Below, in pieces: positions 7,369 to 16,715 of a DNA stretch of 64,000 bases. The notes beneath the pieces are model-generated. The model was not told the origin of the DNA, did not search any database, and was given only the letters and a program-made list of their open reading frames with translations. This DNA comes from Alteromonas aestuariivivens (GTDB taxonomy: Bacteria > Pseudomonadota > Gammaproteobacteria > Enterobacterales > Alteromonadaceae): positions 186,001 to 250,000 of the forward strand of contig NZ_QRHA01000007.1 in NCBI RefSeq assembly GCF_003367475.1. Reading direction: 5' to 3'. The position numbers and the translations under genes are program-made. Numbering within the stretch: the stretch's first letter is position 1; the number at the start of each line of letters is the position of its first letter.

Positions 7369-9444
7369 TTATTTTTCATCCCGTTGAGCTTCTTTGCGCG
7401 CTTTTGCCCTGGCCACGGCTGCGGCAATCCGGCGTTTCTTTTCATCTTCTGCGCTGCTCGCTTCGCCCAATGGCGGGTTCCTTGTCCCATGAGAGTCTTC
7501 AGCCAAAGGGCCGGCGGTTAGCTTCTGTGATTCCTTTTTGGCTTTTGCGCGGGCAACAGCTGCAGCGACCCGCTTTTTTCTCTCCGCATCGGCATCTGTA
7601 CCTGTTGTATCATCGGAATGGGAGACCGGTTGCGGAGTATTGTTCGTTGGCGAGCCTTGTGACTGGGCCGCTTTTTTGGCCTTGGCTCGTGCTATTGCAG
7701 CGGCAACGCGTTGCTGCTTGTCATTGTCTGTTGCGGCTGTATTTTCCGTATCTCCGGTTTCCTGCGCAGAAGCCTGTTGTGCAGCTTTTTTTGCTTTGGC
7801 GCGGGCTATGGCTGCGGCAACCTGGGTTTTACGTTCAGGCACACTTTCTTCAGGCGGTGCGGAATTGTCTGGATTGTTGTCAGGCAGAGCGGCTCGTTTT
7901 GCTTTTGCTCTTGCCAGAGCCGCAGCAACCTTGTCACTGGTATCACTGCCAGCTTGTTGTGACGCGGCCAGACGGGCTTCCTTGGCTTTTCGGTGTTTTT
8001 CTTCGCGCTCCCGTTTCTCACGTTCAAGGCGGGCTTTACGGGCTTCAAATCGTTCTTTGGCCTTCTCGGCGCGGATTTTTTCGTCCCGTTGCAGACGAAT
8101 TTCGGCTTTCGCCTTTCGGTAGTAATGCACCAGCGGAATTTCGCTGGGGCATACAAATGCGCAGGCACCGCATTCAATACAATCAAACAGATTGTATTCT
8201 TCGGTCTTGTCGTACTCCCGGGCCTTGGCGTGCCAGAACAACTGCTGAGGCAGCAAAGTGACCGGACAGGCATCAGCACAGGCACTACAGCGTATGCAGG
8301 CTCTCTCATTGTCACTGGAGCGCAGCTCGTTTCTTGCCGGGGCCAGCAGGCAGTTGGTAATTTTTACTACCGGAATATCAGCATGGCTTAGTGTAAAGCC
8401 CATCATCGGCCCACCCATAATGACTTGCGGAGCCGATTGCTTTTCCGCCAGGTAGCCAGCCAGATTCAGTAAGTGAGCGACCGGAGTGCCGATAGGAGCC
8501 CACACATTTCCCGGTTGGCTTAGCGCCCCTCCCGTTAATGTGACAACCCGCTCGATAAGGGGTTTGCCCTGAAAGATGGCGTCGGCGACGGCGTAACAGG
8601 TACCCACATTGAACATCAGGATGCCGATATCTGCAGGCAAGCCATCCCGGGGAACTTCCCGGCCCGTCAACATCTGTATCAGCTGTTTTTCACCGCCAGC
8701 CGGATATTTGGTTTCAACCTCCACCACTCGATAGTTCGCCTTGTCCTGACAGGCGATTTGCATGGCTTCTATGGCCTGAGGTTTGTTGTCTTCAATGGCG
8801 ATCAGGACCATTTTGGGCTGCACCAGATGTTGCAATACATCGATGCCCTGGCGGATCTGCCAGGCGTACTCGCGCATCAAGCGGTCATCAGCGGTGATGT
8901 AAGGCTCACATTCCACACCGTTGATAACCAAAAATTCAATGGGTTTGCTACTACTGGTTTTGATATGAGTCGGGAATCCTGCCCCCCCCATGCCGGTAAT
9001 CCCGGCCTCGCAGATGGCTGCGACAACCTTGGCAGGATTGAGTGTCTGATAATCTGTGAGGGGCGTCAGGCTGCACCACTCTTCGTATCCATCTGGACGG
9101 AGGGATACGCATTGCTCGGTCAGGCCACTGGGATGTGCAGTAACATGATGGCCAACGCCAACCACCTCTCCTGATGTCGGCGCGTGCACAGGAACCGCGA
9201 ACGGCTGGTGACTGCTGGTCAGGGGTTGTCCTTTCAGAACACGCTGGCCGGGTTCAACAATCAATGTTGCCTCGGTACCGACATGCTGGCGCAAAGGAAC
9301 GTTGAGAATCGATGCCAATTCAACCCGTCTGATGGGCAATTCACTGGTCTGGTCTTTGTTGCCCGCAGGATACACTCCTCCGGGGAAAGACTGAAGCCTT
9401 CCGCTATCGAGCTGAGCTACAACCTGATCAAAATTCGGATACAT
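7369..9444 (-). CDS. rnfC: Ion-translocating oxidoreductase complex subunit C with repeat-rich tail
   Basis: 691 residues from ATG 9444. An in-frame GTG at 9504 would add 20 residues and overlap rnfB by 55 nt. It is a peripheral Rnf subunit that takes electrons from NADH. In order: the barrel entry SFPGGVYP, the NADH/FMN-binding core with GMGGAGFPTHIK and GVECEPYITAD, then two 4Fe-4S motifs (CIRCSACADACP near 382 and CIECGACAFVCP near 423). A charged coiled-coil-like stretch and five copies of an Ala/Lys-rich repeat follow (about 503-691). The tail accounts for the extra length over short RnfC proteins of about 440 residues. Confidence 0.96.
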   Translation of the reverse strand: MYPNFDQVVAQLDSGRLQSFPGGVYPAGNKDQTSELPIRRVELASILNVPLRQHVGTEATLIVEPGQRVLKGQPLTSSHQPFAVPVHAPTSGEVVGVGHHVTAHPSGLTEQCVSLRPDGYEEWCSLTPLTDYQTLNPAKVVAAICEAGITGMGGAGFPTHIKTSSSKPIEFLVINGVECEPYITADDRLMREYAWQIRQGIDVLQHLVQPKMVLIAIEDNKPQAIEAMQIACQDKANYRVVEVETKYPAGGEKQLIQMLTGREVPRDGLPADIGILMFNVGTCYAVADAIFQGKPLIERVVTLTGGALSQPGNVWAPIGTPVAHLLNLAGYLAEKQSAPQVIMGGPMMGFTLSHADIPVVKITNCLLAPARNELRSSDNERACIRCSACADACPVTLLPQQLFWHAKAREYDKTEEYNLFDCIECGACAFVCPSEIPLVHYYRKAKAEIRLQRDEKIRAEKAKERFEARKARLEREKREREEKHRKAKEARLAASQQAGSDTSDKVAAALARAKAKRAALPDNNPDNSAPPEESVPERKTQVAAAIARAKAKKAAQQASAQETGDTENTAATDNDKQQRVAAAIARAKAKKAAQSQGSPTNNTPQPVSHSDDTTGTDADAERKKRVAAAVARAKAKKESQKLTAGPLAEDSHGTRNPPLGEASSAEDEKKRRIAAAVARAKARKEAQRDEK
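7372..7935 (-). repeat. Five-fold Ala/Lys/Arg repeat in the rnfC tail
   Basis: Five imperfect copies of the unit [KQR]-[VI]-AAA-[LIV]-ARAKA-[KR]-[KR], spaced by 20-30 acidic, polar residues. The units are nearly identical in protein and similar in DNA. Their function is not known. Long RnfC forms with such tails occur in other gammaproteobacteria. Confidence 0.85.
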
Positions 9445-9449
9445 AAGGT

Positions 9450-10019
9450 TCAGGATACCGTCTTTATAGCGATATCGCCCTTGGGCGACTGGGTAAAATT
9501 CCACTTCCAGGTGCTGGTGGTAGGGGACACCGGGATCATATCAATACAATCTACCGGGCAGGGTTCCACACAAAGATCGCAGCCTGTGCATTCTTCCGCA
9601 ATAACGGTATGCATGTGTTTGGCAGCCCCAAGAATGGCATCTACCGGGCAGGCCTGGATGCATTTTGTGCAACCGATGCACTCATCTTCGCGGATAAAGG
9701 CAACTTTTTTCACGTCTTCCTGGCCGTGTGCGGCGTCTAAAGGTTTTGGTTCAACGCCCATTAAATCGGCCAGCTTTTTTATCGTTGCTTCGCCACCTGG
9801 CGGGCACTTGTTGATGTCATCCCCGTTAGCAATGGCCTCAGCGTAAGGCCGACAGCCTGGGTAGCCGCACTGGCCACATTGAGTTTGTGGCAGTATTTCG
9901 TCCACCTGGTCCACCAGAGGGTCACTGTCAACATGGTACCTGATACTGGCCCAGCCCAAGATCAAACCAAATAGCAAAGCGAGTGAGCCGATGCTGATTA
10001 ATGCGATGGTCACTGTCAT
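9450..10019 (-). CDS. rnfB: Ion-translocating oxidoreductase complex subunit B
   Basis: 189 residues. An N-terminal membrane helix (about 3-25) is followed by the 4Fe-4S domain with Cys48, Cys51, Cys56 and Cys72. Two ferredoxin-type 4Fe-4S motifs come next: [13 protein letters not shown] and [13 protein letters not shown]. It passes electrons within the Rnf complex. Its start overlaps the rnfA stop by one base, and rnfC begins within a few bases of its end. Confidence 0.97.
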   Translation of the reverse strand: MTVTIALISIGSLALLFGLILGWASIRYHVDSDPLVDQVDEILPQTQCGQCGYPGCRPYAEAIANGDDINKCPPGGEATIKKLADLMGVEPKPLDAAHGQEDVKKVAFIREDECIGCTKCIQACPVDAILGAAKHMHTVIAEECTGCDLCVEPCPVDCIDMIPVSPTTSTWKWNFTQSPKGDIAIKTVS

Positions 10020-10600
10020 CAGAATTTCACCAATCCACTGAACCCCATAAAGGCGAGTGACATCAGGCCTGCAGTGATCATGGCAATGGATGCCCCTCGG
10101 AATGGTGCAGGTACATCTGCGGCGGCAAGACGTTCACGCATGGCGGCAAATAAAATCAACACCAGGGAGAACCCTAAGGCAGCACCAAAACCGTATATCA
10201 GACTTTGCATAAAATTATGCTGCTCTGTCAGGTTTAGCAGGGCAACGCCGAGTACGGCACAATTGGTGGTAATTAAAGGCAGGAAGATACCCAGTAACCG
10301 ATAAAGCGTAGGGCTGGTTTTGTGTACCACCATTTCAGTGAACTGAACCACCACGGCAATTACCAGAATAAAAGCCAGCGTACGCAGATACCCGATCCCC
10401 AAGGGCTGCAGCAGGTAGGTTTCGACCAGGTAGCTCGAAACAGAAGCCAGTGTCAGTACAAAAGTGGTCGCCATCGACATGCCGATGGCGGTTTCCAGTT
10501 TGCTTGAGACTCCCATAAACGGGCACAAGCCAAGGAATTTTACTAACACAAAGTTATTAACTAGCACTGTGCCAATTAACAGCAACAGGAAATCGGTCAT
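10019..10600 (-). CDS. rnfA: Ion-translocating oxidoreductase complex subunit A
   Basis: 193 residues, six predicted membrane helices, the standard length for RnfA/RsxA. It carries the family signatures [16 protein letters not shown] and [11 protein letters not shown]. It is the first gene of the rnfABCDGE-nth transcript. AAGGAAC forms a good ribosome site upstream. A sigma-70-like promoter lies about 90 nt before the start. Confidence 0.97.
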   Translation of the reverse strand: MTDFLLLLIGTVLVNNFVLVKFLGLCPFMGVSSKLETAIGMSMATTFVLTLASVSSYLVETYLLQPLGIGYLRTLAFILVIAVVVQFTEMVVHKTSPTLYRLLGIFLPLITTNCAVLGVALLNLTEQHNFMQSLIYGFGAALGFSLVLILFAAMRERLAAADVPAPFRGASIAMITAGLMSLAFMGFSGLVKF

Positions 10601-10691
10601 GAAATTTCAAAGTTCCTTTACGGACGTGTTGAAGTTTTGTTTGTGCTGGCCACGGCAGTTAGAAAAAACCAGGCAAGCGAATTACCCACAT

Positions 10692-10720
10692 ATTATCGCT
10701 TTTTGGCGCAGGATTAACAA
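10692..10720 (-). promoter_or_regulatory. Probable sigma-70 promoter for rnfABCDGE-nth
   Basis: On the minus strand, TTGTTA (10720-10715), a 17-base spacer, then GATAAT (10697-10692). It is correctly placed to give a leader of about 80 nt for rnfA. The rest of the 238-base gap to the tRNA genes shows nothing else. Confidence 0.5.
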
Positions 10721-10838
10721 CTTGATAAATTTAGGGATATTTGAAAAAAGCAATGAAGACAGATAAGTCAGCCCGCGCAATCGCAGAGCCAAGATATTGA
10801 TAACAGGAGGTAAATACGAATATGTTCGGTGAGAAGAT

Positions 10839-10915
10839 TGGCTCCCCCTCCCCGACTCGAACGGGGGACCTGCGGATTAACAGTCCGTCGCTCTAACCAA
10901 CTGAGCTAAGGGGGA
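10839..10915 (-). tRNA. tRNA-Asn (GTT), copy 2
   Basis: 77 bases including an encoded CCA. The acceptor stem pairs TCCCCCT with AGGGGGA. The anticodon loop reads CTGTTAA, giving anticodon GTT. The T arm contains GTTCGAGTC. It is identical over its full length to the copy at 10942-11018, with a 26-base spacer between them. Confidence 0.98.
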
Positions 10916-10941
10916 ATCGACCTTGTTTGCGTTTGAAAAGT

Positions 10942-11018
10942 TGGCTCCCCCTCCCCGACTCGAACGGGGGACCTGCGGATTAACAGTCCGTCGCTCTAAC
11001 CAACTGAGCTAAGGGGGA
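10942..11018 (-). tRNA. tRNA-Asn (GTT), copy 1
   Basis: 77 bases with encoded CCA and anticodon GTT, identical to the copy at 10839-10915. It is promoter-proximal, and the pair is probably one transcript processed into two tRNAs. No clear terminator is seen after the second copy. Confidence 0.98.
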
Positions 11019-11039
11019 CCTGCTTTTCAACGGAGGCGA

Positions 11040-11068
11040 ATATTAATGAGGTCCTTGGTTGCTGTCAA
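11040..11068 (-). promoter_or_regulatory. Strong promoter for the tRNA-Asn pair
   Basis: On the minus strand, a perfect TTGACA (11068-11063), a 17-base spacer and TAATAT (11045-11040). The GC-rich stretch CGCCTCCG follows the -10, as in stringently controlled stable-RNA promoters. The start point would fall about 10 bases before the tRNA. Confidence 0.75.
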
Positions 11069-11425
11069 CAACCTTGAAGACTTTTTTATTTCGAATGAAC
11101 AAAAATTGTCATTTCGCTGGTTTTATCGCCAAATTGGGCTTAATGAGCCAAAAATGACAGTTTAAAAATTAAGCAATGCCCGAAATTGGTGATTTTGCTG
11201 CATTCTTATGGAGCATGAAAAATGCGAAAAGCAGGGAGTAGCATCTTTATAATTAATCATGTGCAATTCATTACAAAAAGCTATTAAAATTGTGTTGAAT
11301 ACTGTACTTAAAAACAGTGTTTAATAAAACTGTAACCTGTTATTCCTGTCCGAAAGGTTAGTCGTTACTTACCAAAAATTGTGCTAGTAACGGAGAAAAT
11401 CCCGCCATTGCTGGTGTTTAGGCAG

Positions 11426-11640
11426 TTATCCACTAAATCTGTGGATAACTATGTTGATAGCTGTCTGGATCTAAGTTTTCTGCGTCTGGTTGTTCTGCTT
11501 CAGGTCATGATCCAAACAGGGGGGATGCGTATAAAATCCTTATAAATCATGGTGGAAAGCCCAGATCCTGGATCATAATAAGGGATCTGCTTGTGATCTG
11601 ATAGACACAAACGGTGTTGTGTGTTAATTCCGCAGTGATC
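11426..11640. other. oriC-like segment: inverted DnaA boxes plus GATC cluster
   Basis: TGTGGATAA at 11440-11448 is a perfect DnaA box. TTATCCACT at 11426-11434 is a one-mismatch box in inverse orientation, 5 bases away. GATC occurs at 11468, 11509, 11564, 11571, 11584, 11595 and 11637: seven in 173 bp against less than one expected. On the minus strand 11587-11575 reads GATCCCTTATTAT, 11 of 13 matching the right E. coli oriC 13-mer. Genes on each side are transcribed away from it. Neither mnmG nor dnaA is nearby, so it could instead be a DnaA-titrating or secondary site. Confidence 0.4.
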
Positions 11641-12011
11641 AATCCTTAACCGCAGGGATTTACCGTTAGGTGATGTTTTGCAACATTGATTTAACAAAGC
11701 CCCATGGCTATCAATACAATAGCGTGTATTTACCCTTTGAAGCGCAACGCCGAATATCTCTTTGGCTCTCGTGGGCGGATTGTTTTTTTCTGATTTAGTG
11801 CTACCCAAAGCAAACTGATTCGTGAAAAAAAGCATTAAATGCCAGTTTCATCACCAATGACCAATATTGACCGGATTTTTGTACATCATACCGATTGCCT
11901 GTATTAGGAGGCTGTTTTCGGTCTGGAATCCGGCCAGCACAGATGAATTTTGGTAATTGTCATAGCGAAGGGGCAGGCTGTACCGTAAACTAGGGAGATC
12001 TTCAGGCCCCG

Positions 12012-12058
12012 GTGACACGCAGTATGAGCGGTGGTGCTCATACCTACCCGATGTGTCA
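12012..12058 (+). promoter_or_regulatory. Structured leader hairpin upstream of the MATE gene
   Basis: GTATGAGC (12022-12029) pairs with GCTCATAC (12036-12043) over a 6-base loop. TGACAC (12013-12018) pairs with GTGTCA (12053-12058) as an outer stem. The two-tier structure ends about 65 bases before the likely start. No known riboswitch class was recognised. Confidence 0.35.
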
Positions 12059-12124
12059 GTCACAAAATCTGACCCGGTTGGCTCCCGGGCCTTTAATGGT
12101 GTATCAAATTCTAATGAGAAGAAT

Positions 12125-13507
12125 GTGAGCAACAAGCAGCACAACGCACGCAATAACGACCTCACCCAAGGGGACATAGGCAACACATTAAAACGAATGA
12201 CCATTCCCATGATTATGGGGATGGTGATGATGATGAGTTTTGGACTGGTAGACACCTTCTTTGTCAGTCTGCTCGGAACCCATGAACTGGCTGCAATCAG
12301 TTTCACTTTCCCGGTAACCTTTACGGTAATCAGTCTCAACATCGGATTGGGTATTGGCACCTCTGCGATTATAGGGCGCATGCAGGGTGCGCGGGATTTC
12401 AGTCGCTCCCGGTTTTATGCAACTGGATCATTGATGCTGTCGGTTTTGCTGGTTGGTGCGCTGGCTTTTATAGGTTATTTGAGTATAGAACCTGTGTTTT
12501 CTGCTTTGAACGCTGACCCGGCACTGATGCCTGCGATTCGGGATTACATGTCAGTCTGGTACTTGTCGAGCATTTTTCTCTCCTTGCCGATGGTGGGAAA
12601 CAGCGTATTGAGAGCCTGTGGTGACACCCGTACTCCCAGCATTATCATGGCGTCGGGCGGGGCCTTGAACGCAGCCCTGGACCCGCTATTGATTTTTGGG
12701 TTTGGCCCTGTTCCTGCGATGGGTATTCAAGGGGCCGCTCTGGCTACCCTGATTGCCTGGCTCGTAGGGGCAAGTTGGATCATTTATCTTCTTGCAGTTA
12801 AACGCCAGTTAATTCTCCCTCGCATTCTTGGGCTGGCGGAACTCAAGGAGTGCGCGCGGGAAATATTGCGTATAGGTCTGCCGGCTGCGGGTGCCAACAT
12901 GTTGACGCCCATAGCTGGTGGGGTTATGACGGCTGTGGTGGCGGGCTATGGTGCAGAGGCCGTGGCTGCCTGGGGGGTGGGTAATCGAATGGAATCCATT
13001 GCCAGCATTGTGATCCTGGCACTTTCCATGACTTTGCCACCGTTCATCAGCCAGAATGTTGGAGCTAATCTGCATGCGAGAGTGCGGCATGCTTACCACA
13101 TTGCAATCCGGTTTGTTCTGATGTGGCAACTGGCAGTATTTGTTCTGCTATGGCTGTTGTCAGACTGGATTGCCGCCGCATTTGCCAATGAACCGGATGT
13201 TGGATTTCTGATTGCATTGTTCCTTACTATTGTGCCTTTGGGTTACGGGATGCAAGGTATCATTATTCTGACCAACTCCTCGTTGAATGCCATGCATCGG
13301 CCCATGTCAGCCCTCATCCTCAGTATTGTTCGTCTGTTTGTGTTTTACGTTCCGGTTTCCTACATTGCCAGTATTTATTTTGGTATTCAGGGCCTGTTTT
13401 GGGGGACGGTTGCAGCCAATGCTATGATGGCGCTACTGTCGTTCGCCAGTTTCAGGCGGGCGCTGAATCAGGAATGGCCCACAACGCAGCAAGGTGAGAT
13501 TTTATGA
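12125..13507 (+). CDS. MATE family multidrug/sodium antiporter
   Basis: 460 residues from GTG 12125, the usual MATE length, with 12 hydrophobic segments in two similar halves. An upstream GTG at 12053 would add 24 polar residues, but it lies inside a strong hairpin, so 12125 is preferred. The N-terminus shows the family pattern [19 protein letters not shown], and the substrate-facing helices include [14 protein letters not shown] proteins export cationic drugs in exchange for Na+ or H+. Its stop overlaps the uvrB start (ATGA), so the two are translationally coupled. Confidence 0.92.
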   Translation: MSNKQHNARNNDLTQGDIGNTLKRMTIPMIMGMVMMMSFGLVDTFFVSLLGTHELAAISFTFPVTFTVISLNIGLGIGTSAIIGRMQGARDFSRSRFYATGSLMLSVLLVGALAFIGYLSIEPVFSALNADPALMPAIRDYMSVWYLSSIFLSLPMVGNSVLRACGDTRTPSIIMASGGALNAALDPLLIFGFGPVPAMGIQGAALATLIAWLVGASWIIYLLAVKRQLILPRILGLAELKECAREILRIGLPAAGANMLTPIAGGVMTAVVAGYGAEAVAAWGVGNRMESIASIVILALSMTLPPFISQNVGANLHARVRHAYHIAIRFVLMWQLAVFVLLWLLSDWIAAAFANEPDVGFLIALFLTIVPLGYGMQGIIILTNSSLNAMHRPMSALILSIVRLFVFYVPVSYIASIYFGIQGLFWGTVAANAMMALLSFASFRRALNQEWPTTQQGEIL

Positions 13508-15519
13508 GTCGTGGTTTTGAATTGGTTTCCCACTATCAGCCGGCTGGCGATCAACCCAAGGCGATAGCCAGTCTGGTGGATGGGTTGGAGAGTGGACTGG
13601 CTTGCCAAACCCTGTTAGGGGTAACCGGATCAGGAAAAACCTTCACCATGGCCAACGTAATCCAGCAGTTGCAGCGTCCGACCCTGATCCTGGCGCATAA
13701 CAAAACCCTCGCTGCTCAGCTGTATGGCGAAATGAAGGAGTTCTTTCCCAACAATGCGGTGGAATATTTCGTCTCCTACTACGACTATTATCAGCCAGAG
13801 GCCTACGTACCCAGTACGGACACTTTTATAGAAAAAGACGCTTCTATTAATGACCATATCGAGCAGATGAGGCTGTCAGCAACCAAGGCCCTGATGGAAC
13901 GCCGTGACGTGGTCATCGTTGCCAGTGTTTCCGCCATTTACGGGTTGGGCGACCCTGAATCCTATATGAAAATGCTGTTGCATTTGCGCCAGGGCGATAC
14001 CATGGACCAGCGCGATATCCTGCGTCGTCTGGCGGAGTTACAGTACAAACGAAACGATCTGGCGTTTGAGCGTGGTACATTTCGGGTTCGGGGAGATGTG
14101 ATTGACATTTTCCCCGCTGATTCTGAAAAACAGGCCATTCGCGTCGAATTGTTTGACGATGAAATTGACCGCATCAGCCTTTTTGACCCTCTGACCGGTG
14201 CTGTAGAAAAGGCCGTAGTTCGCGCTACTGTATTCCCTAAAACCCACTATGTTACGCCGAGGGAAAAGATCCTCAGCGCCATTGAGCAAATCAAAGTGGA
14301 ATTGGGTGAACGCAAAGAGCAACTGAAACAGTCCAACAAGCTGATTGAAGAGCAGCGCATATCACAGCGCACTCAATTTGATCTGGAAATGATGCTCGAA
14401 CTGGGTTACTGCTCCGGTATTGAAAATTATTCGCGCTACCTGTCCGGACGAGCGCCGGGCGAGCCGCCACCTACGTTGCTGGATTATTTTCCCGCCGATG
14501 GTCTGATGTTCATTGATGAGTCTCACGTCACAGTGTCACAGGTCGGAGCCATGTACAAAGGCGACCGTTCACGCAAGGAAACCCTGGTGGAGTTTGGATT
14601 TCGCCTTCCGTCTGCGCTGGACAATCGTCCATTAAAGTTTGAAGAGTTTGAGCATATATCACCTCAAACTATCTATGTTTCAGCCACACCGGGAGAATTC
14701 GAACTGCAGAAATCCCAGGGTGATATTGTGGAACAGGTGGTGCGTCCAACCGGATTGCTCGATCCCGTGATTGAAGTGCGCCCGGTTGCTACCCAGGTGG
14801 ACGATGTGCTGTCCGAAATTCAGTTGCGGGTGGCGGCCGATGAACGTGTGCTGATCACCACGCTGACCAAACGTATGGCGGAAGACCTGAGTGAGTATCT
14901 GAACGAGCATGGCGTGAAAGTGCGTTATCTGCATTCTGATATTGATACGGTGGAGCGCATAGAAATTATTCGCGATTTGCGTTTGGGCAAGTTCGATGTG
15001 CTAGTCGGTATTAATTTGCTGCGTGAAGGATTGGATATGCCGGAAGTATCGCTGGTGGCAATACTGGACGCCGACAAGGAAGGATTCCTGCGGGCAGAAC
15101 GCTCGCTGATTCAGACTATTGGCCGCGCAGCGCGGCACATTAACGGCAAGGCAATACTGTACGGCGACACCATTACCCGTTCCATGAAAAAGGCCATTGA
15201 TGAAACTGAACGTCGCCGGGCCAAACAGCAGGCCCACAATGAGGCTAACAATCTGACGCCACAGCGTCTGGTAAAACCCATCACTGATATCATGGATGTG
15301 GGAGACAGCGCGCACCCGGCTTCGGGTAAAGTTAAGCTGCGCAAAGTGGCTGAGAAGAAAAAGCAGTTGGAAATGGCAAGTGCTACTGAGTTAATGGCGA
15401 AAATTGCAGAGCTGGAAAAGCAGATGTTCGATTACGCCAAAGAGCTTGAATTTGAAAAAGCCGCCGCACTGCGGGACGACATTGAGGCGTTACGCAGGCA
15501 GGTGGTGGCGGTGTCTTAA
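13504..15519 (+). CDS. uvrB: UvrABC excinuclease subunit B
   Basis: 671 residues, the standard UvrB length. It is the DNA-damage-verifying helicase-like subunit of nucleotide excision repair. Walker A is GVTGSGKT (39-46). The beta-hairpin that clamps DNA is seen as [12 protein letters not shown], the DEAD-like box as DESH, and helicase motif VI as QTIGRAARH. The C-terminal UVR domain (about 630-667) that binds UvrC reads [17 protein letters not shown]. No LexA box was seen upstream. The gene depends on the MATE promoter region or one inside that gene. Confidence 0.98.
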   Translation: MSRGFELVSHYQPAGDQPKAIASLVDGLESGLACQTLLGVTGSGKTFTMANVIQQLQRPTLILAHNKTLAAQLYGEMKEFFPNNAVEYFVSYYDYYQPEAYVPSTDTFIEKDASINDHIEQMRLSATKALMERRDVVIVASVSAIYGLGDPESYMKMLLHLRQGDTMDQRDILRRLAELQYKRNDLAFERGTFRVRGDVIDIFPADSEKQAIRVELFDDEIDRISLFDPLTGAVEKAVVRATVFPKTHYVTPREKILSAIEQIKVELGERKEQLKQSNKLIEEQRISQRTQFDLEMMLELGYCSGIENYSRYLSGRAPGEPPPTLLDYFPADGLMFIDESHVTVSQVGAMYKGDRSRKETLVEFGFRLPSALDNRPLKFEEFEHISPQTIYVSATPGEFELQKSQGDIVEQVVRPTGLLDPVIEVRPVATQVDDVLSEIQLRVAADERVLITTLTKRMAEDLSEYLNEHGVKVRYLHSDIDTVERIEIIRDLRLGKFDVLVGINLLREGLDMPEVSLVAILDADKEGFLRAERSLIQTIGRAARHINGKAILYGDTITRSMKKAIDETERRRAKQQAHNEANNLTPQRLVKPITDIMDVGDSAHPASGKVKLRKVAEKKKQLEMASATELMAKIAELEKQMFDYAKELEFEKAAALRDDIEALRRQVVAVS

Positions 15520-15628
15520 GGTATCGAAATTGGAATTCATCCTGCCATGTTGTATAGCAAAAAATACCTATCAGGTGGTGTCTGTTCAAAAAAAATGCGC
15601 ATAAGCATAATAAACTTAAAGATTGCCG

Positions 15629-15657
15629 TTGTAATCCCTTGAACACTTGCCTATTAT
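15629..15657 (+). promoter_or_regulatory. Possible promoter for the LysR gene
   Basis: TTGTAA (15629-15634), a 17-base spacer and TATTAT (15652-15657), about 42 bases before the ATG. Confidence 0.4.
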
Positions 15658-15699
15658 GCTGATTCAAGTATCCATAACTATACCTATAAATGGTGCCGT

Positions 15700-16629
15700 A
15701 TGCTGAACCGTTTGCAAGAATCAGACATCAAGCTCCTCAGAGTATTTTACGCCGTTGCCAGCTGTAACGGATTTACTGCCGCAGAGCCGGTTTTGCGTAT
15801 GCAACGACCGAATATCAGCGCGGCTATCAAAAAACTCGAAGAGCGGCTGGATTTGGTATTGTGTCATCGTGGCCGTGGTGGTTTTCAGATGACAAAAGAA
15901 GGTGAGGTGGTTTTTCAGGAAACCAAACGCATCTTTAATGCTTTCGATAACTTCGTATTCAACCTTAAATCGCTGCATGACGATTATTCCGGCCACATTA
16001 CGCTGGTTTTGATGGCTGGGTTGCCACTGTCAGTGCATCTGGCAGTCAGTAAGGCGGTTAAAAGCACCATGAAGAAGTTTGATGATATTCATGTGAATAT
16101 TCAGACCCGCCTTTACAACGAAGTAGAACACGTTGCCTTGTCCGGAGAATGCCACCTGGTGGTGTCTACCTACGATATGGTCAAACCCGAGTCTGTAACC
16201 TTCCATCCTATCGGTGTTGGGTGTAAAGGGCGCTTGTATTGTGCACCCACACACGCGCTGGCAAAATACCGTGACTCGGCTTTTCCGGATGATCTCAAGA
16301 TAGAAGATTACCCAGCTATAGGCATTTCCGGTTTGTCTTCAGCAAATTATATAGAGGGCGATCGTCGCTTGGCCATTCAGACTTTCTCCGACTCTTACGA
16401 TGCAGCAATGTCGGCCATTATGACCGGAGAATATGTTGGCCTGTTGCCGGATTACATGGCCAGGGAGCAGGGAGCAAGTTTGGGGTTGGTGCCTATTGCC
16501 CAGGGCAGTATGTTCAACTTTGAACACGAATTGTTTGTTATGAACGGTAAGAATACCCGTTTGAATCCGGTTCTGCGCCACTGTATCAAGGAACTGAGCT
16601 ATTTTGTGGCAGAGAGTCAGCGCACCTGA
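15700..16629 (+). CDS. LysR-family transcriptional regulator
   Basis: 309 residues. An N-terminal winged helix-turn-helix (about 10-70) contains the pattern GFTAAEPVLRMQRPNISAAIKKLEERL. A periplasmic-binding-like effector domain follows (about 95-300). The position that is usually SQPAVS is RPNIS here, a variant seen in some LysR subgroups. It stands alone between uvrB and queC, with its own promoter and terminator, so the context does not name a target. The effector is unknown. Confidence 0.93.
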   Translation: MLNRLQESDIKLLRVFYAVASCNGFTAAEPVLRMQRPNISAAIKKLEERLDLVLCHRGRGGFQMTKEGEVVFQETKRIFNAFDNFVFNLKSLHDDYSGHITLVLMAGLPLSVHLAVSKAVKSTMKKFDDIHVNIQTRLYNEVEHVALSGECHLVVSTYDMVKPESVTFHPIGVGCKGRLYCAPTHALAKYRDSAFPDDLKIEDYPAIGISGLSSANYIEGDRRLAIQTFSDSYDAAMSAIMTGEYVGLLPDYMAREQGASLGLVPIAQGSMFNFEHELFVMNGKNTRLNPVLRHCIKELSYFVAESQRT

Positions 16630-16645
16630 TCCTCTGAGATTACAA

Positions 16646-16688
16646 TTTCTTCGCTCGCTACGAGCTGGACTTTGTCAACACTCTGAAG
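16646..16688 (+). repeat. Dispersed terminator-linked repeat, copy 1
   Basis: A 17-base block (16646-16662, containing TTCGCTCGCTACG) and a second block (16668-16688, ending CAACACTCTGAAG) recur at 26769-26785 and 26825-26845. In both places they lead straight into a GC-rich hairpin. Confidence 0.7.
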
Positions 16689-16708
16689 CGCCCGAGGGGC
16701 GCTTTTTT
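16686..16708 (+). terminator. Terminator after the LysR gene
   Basis: GCGCCC (16688-16693), loop GAG, GGGCGC (16697-16702), then six Ts. Confidence 0.85.
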
Positions 16709-16715
16709 GTGCTTG

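Larger units (their letters stand above)
11069..12124. other. 1.06-kb gene-free region
   Basis: No convincing gene is present. The two open frames longer than 100 codons here lack any protein-like pattern and overlap regulatory-looking DNA. The first 330 bases are AT-rich with no clear signal. The middle (11426-11640) has the DnaA-box pair and GATC cluster. The last 120 bases hold a hairpin leading into the MATE gene. Confidence 0.7.

Noticed and set aside
7320..8261. 313-codon open frame on the plus strand
   Set aside because: Antisense to the rnfC repeat region. Its length comes from the Ala/Lys-rich codons on the other strand.
10806..10860. AGGAGGT followed by ATG running into the tRNA gene
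   Set aside because: The frame is the antisense of tRNA-Asn and has no coding pattern.
11500..11835. 111-codon open frame on the minus strand
   Set aside because: It covers the GATC cluster, has scattered Cys/His with no domain pattern, and no ribosome site.
11851..12381. 176-codon open frame on the minus strand
   Set aside because: Half of it is antisense to the MATE gene and the rest lies in the leader region.
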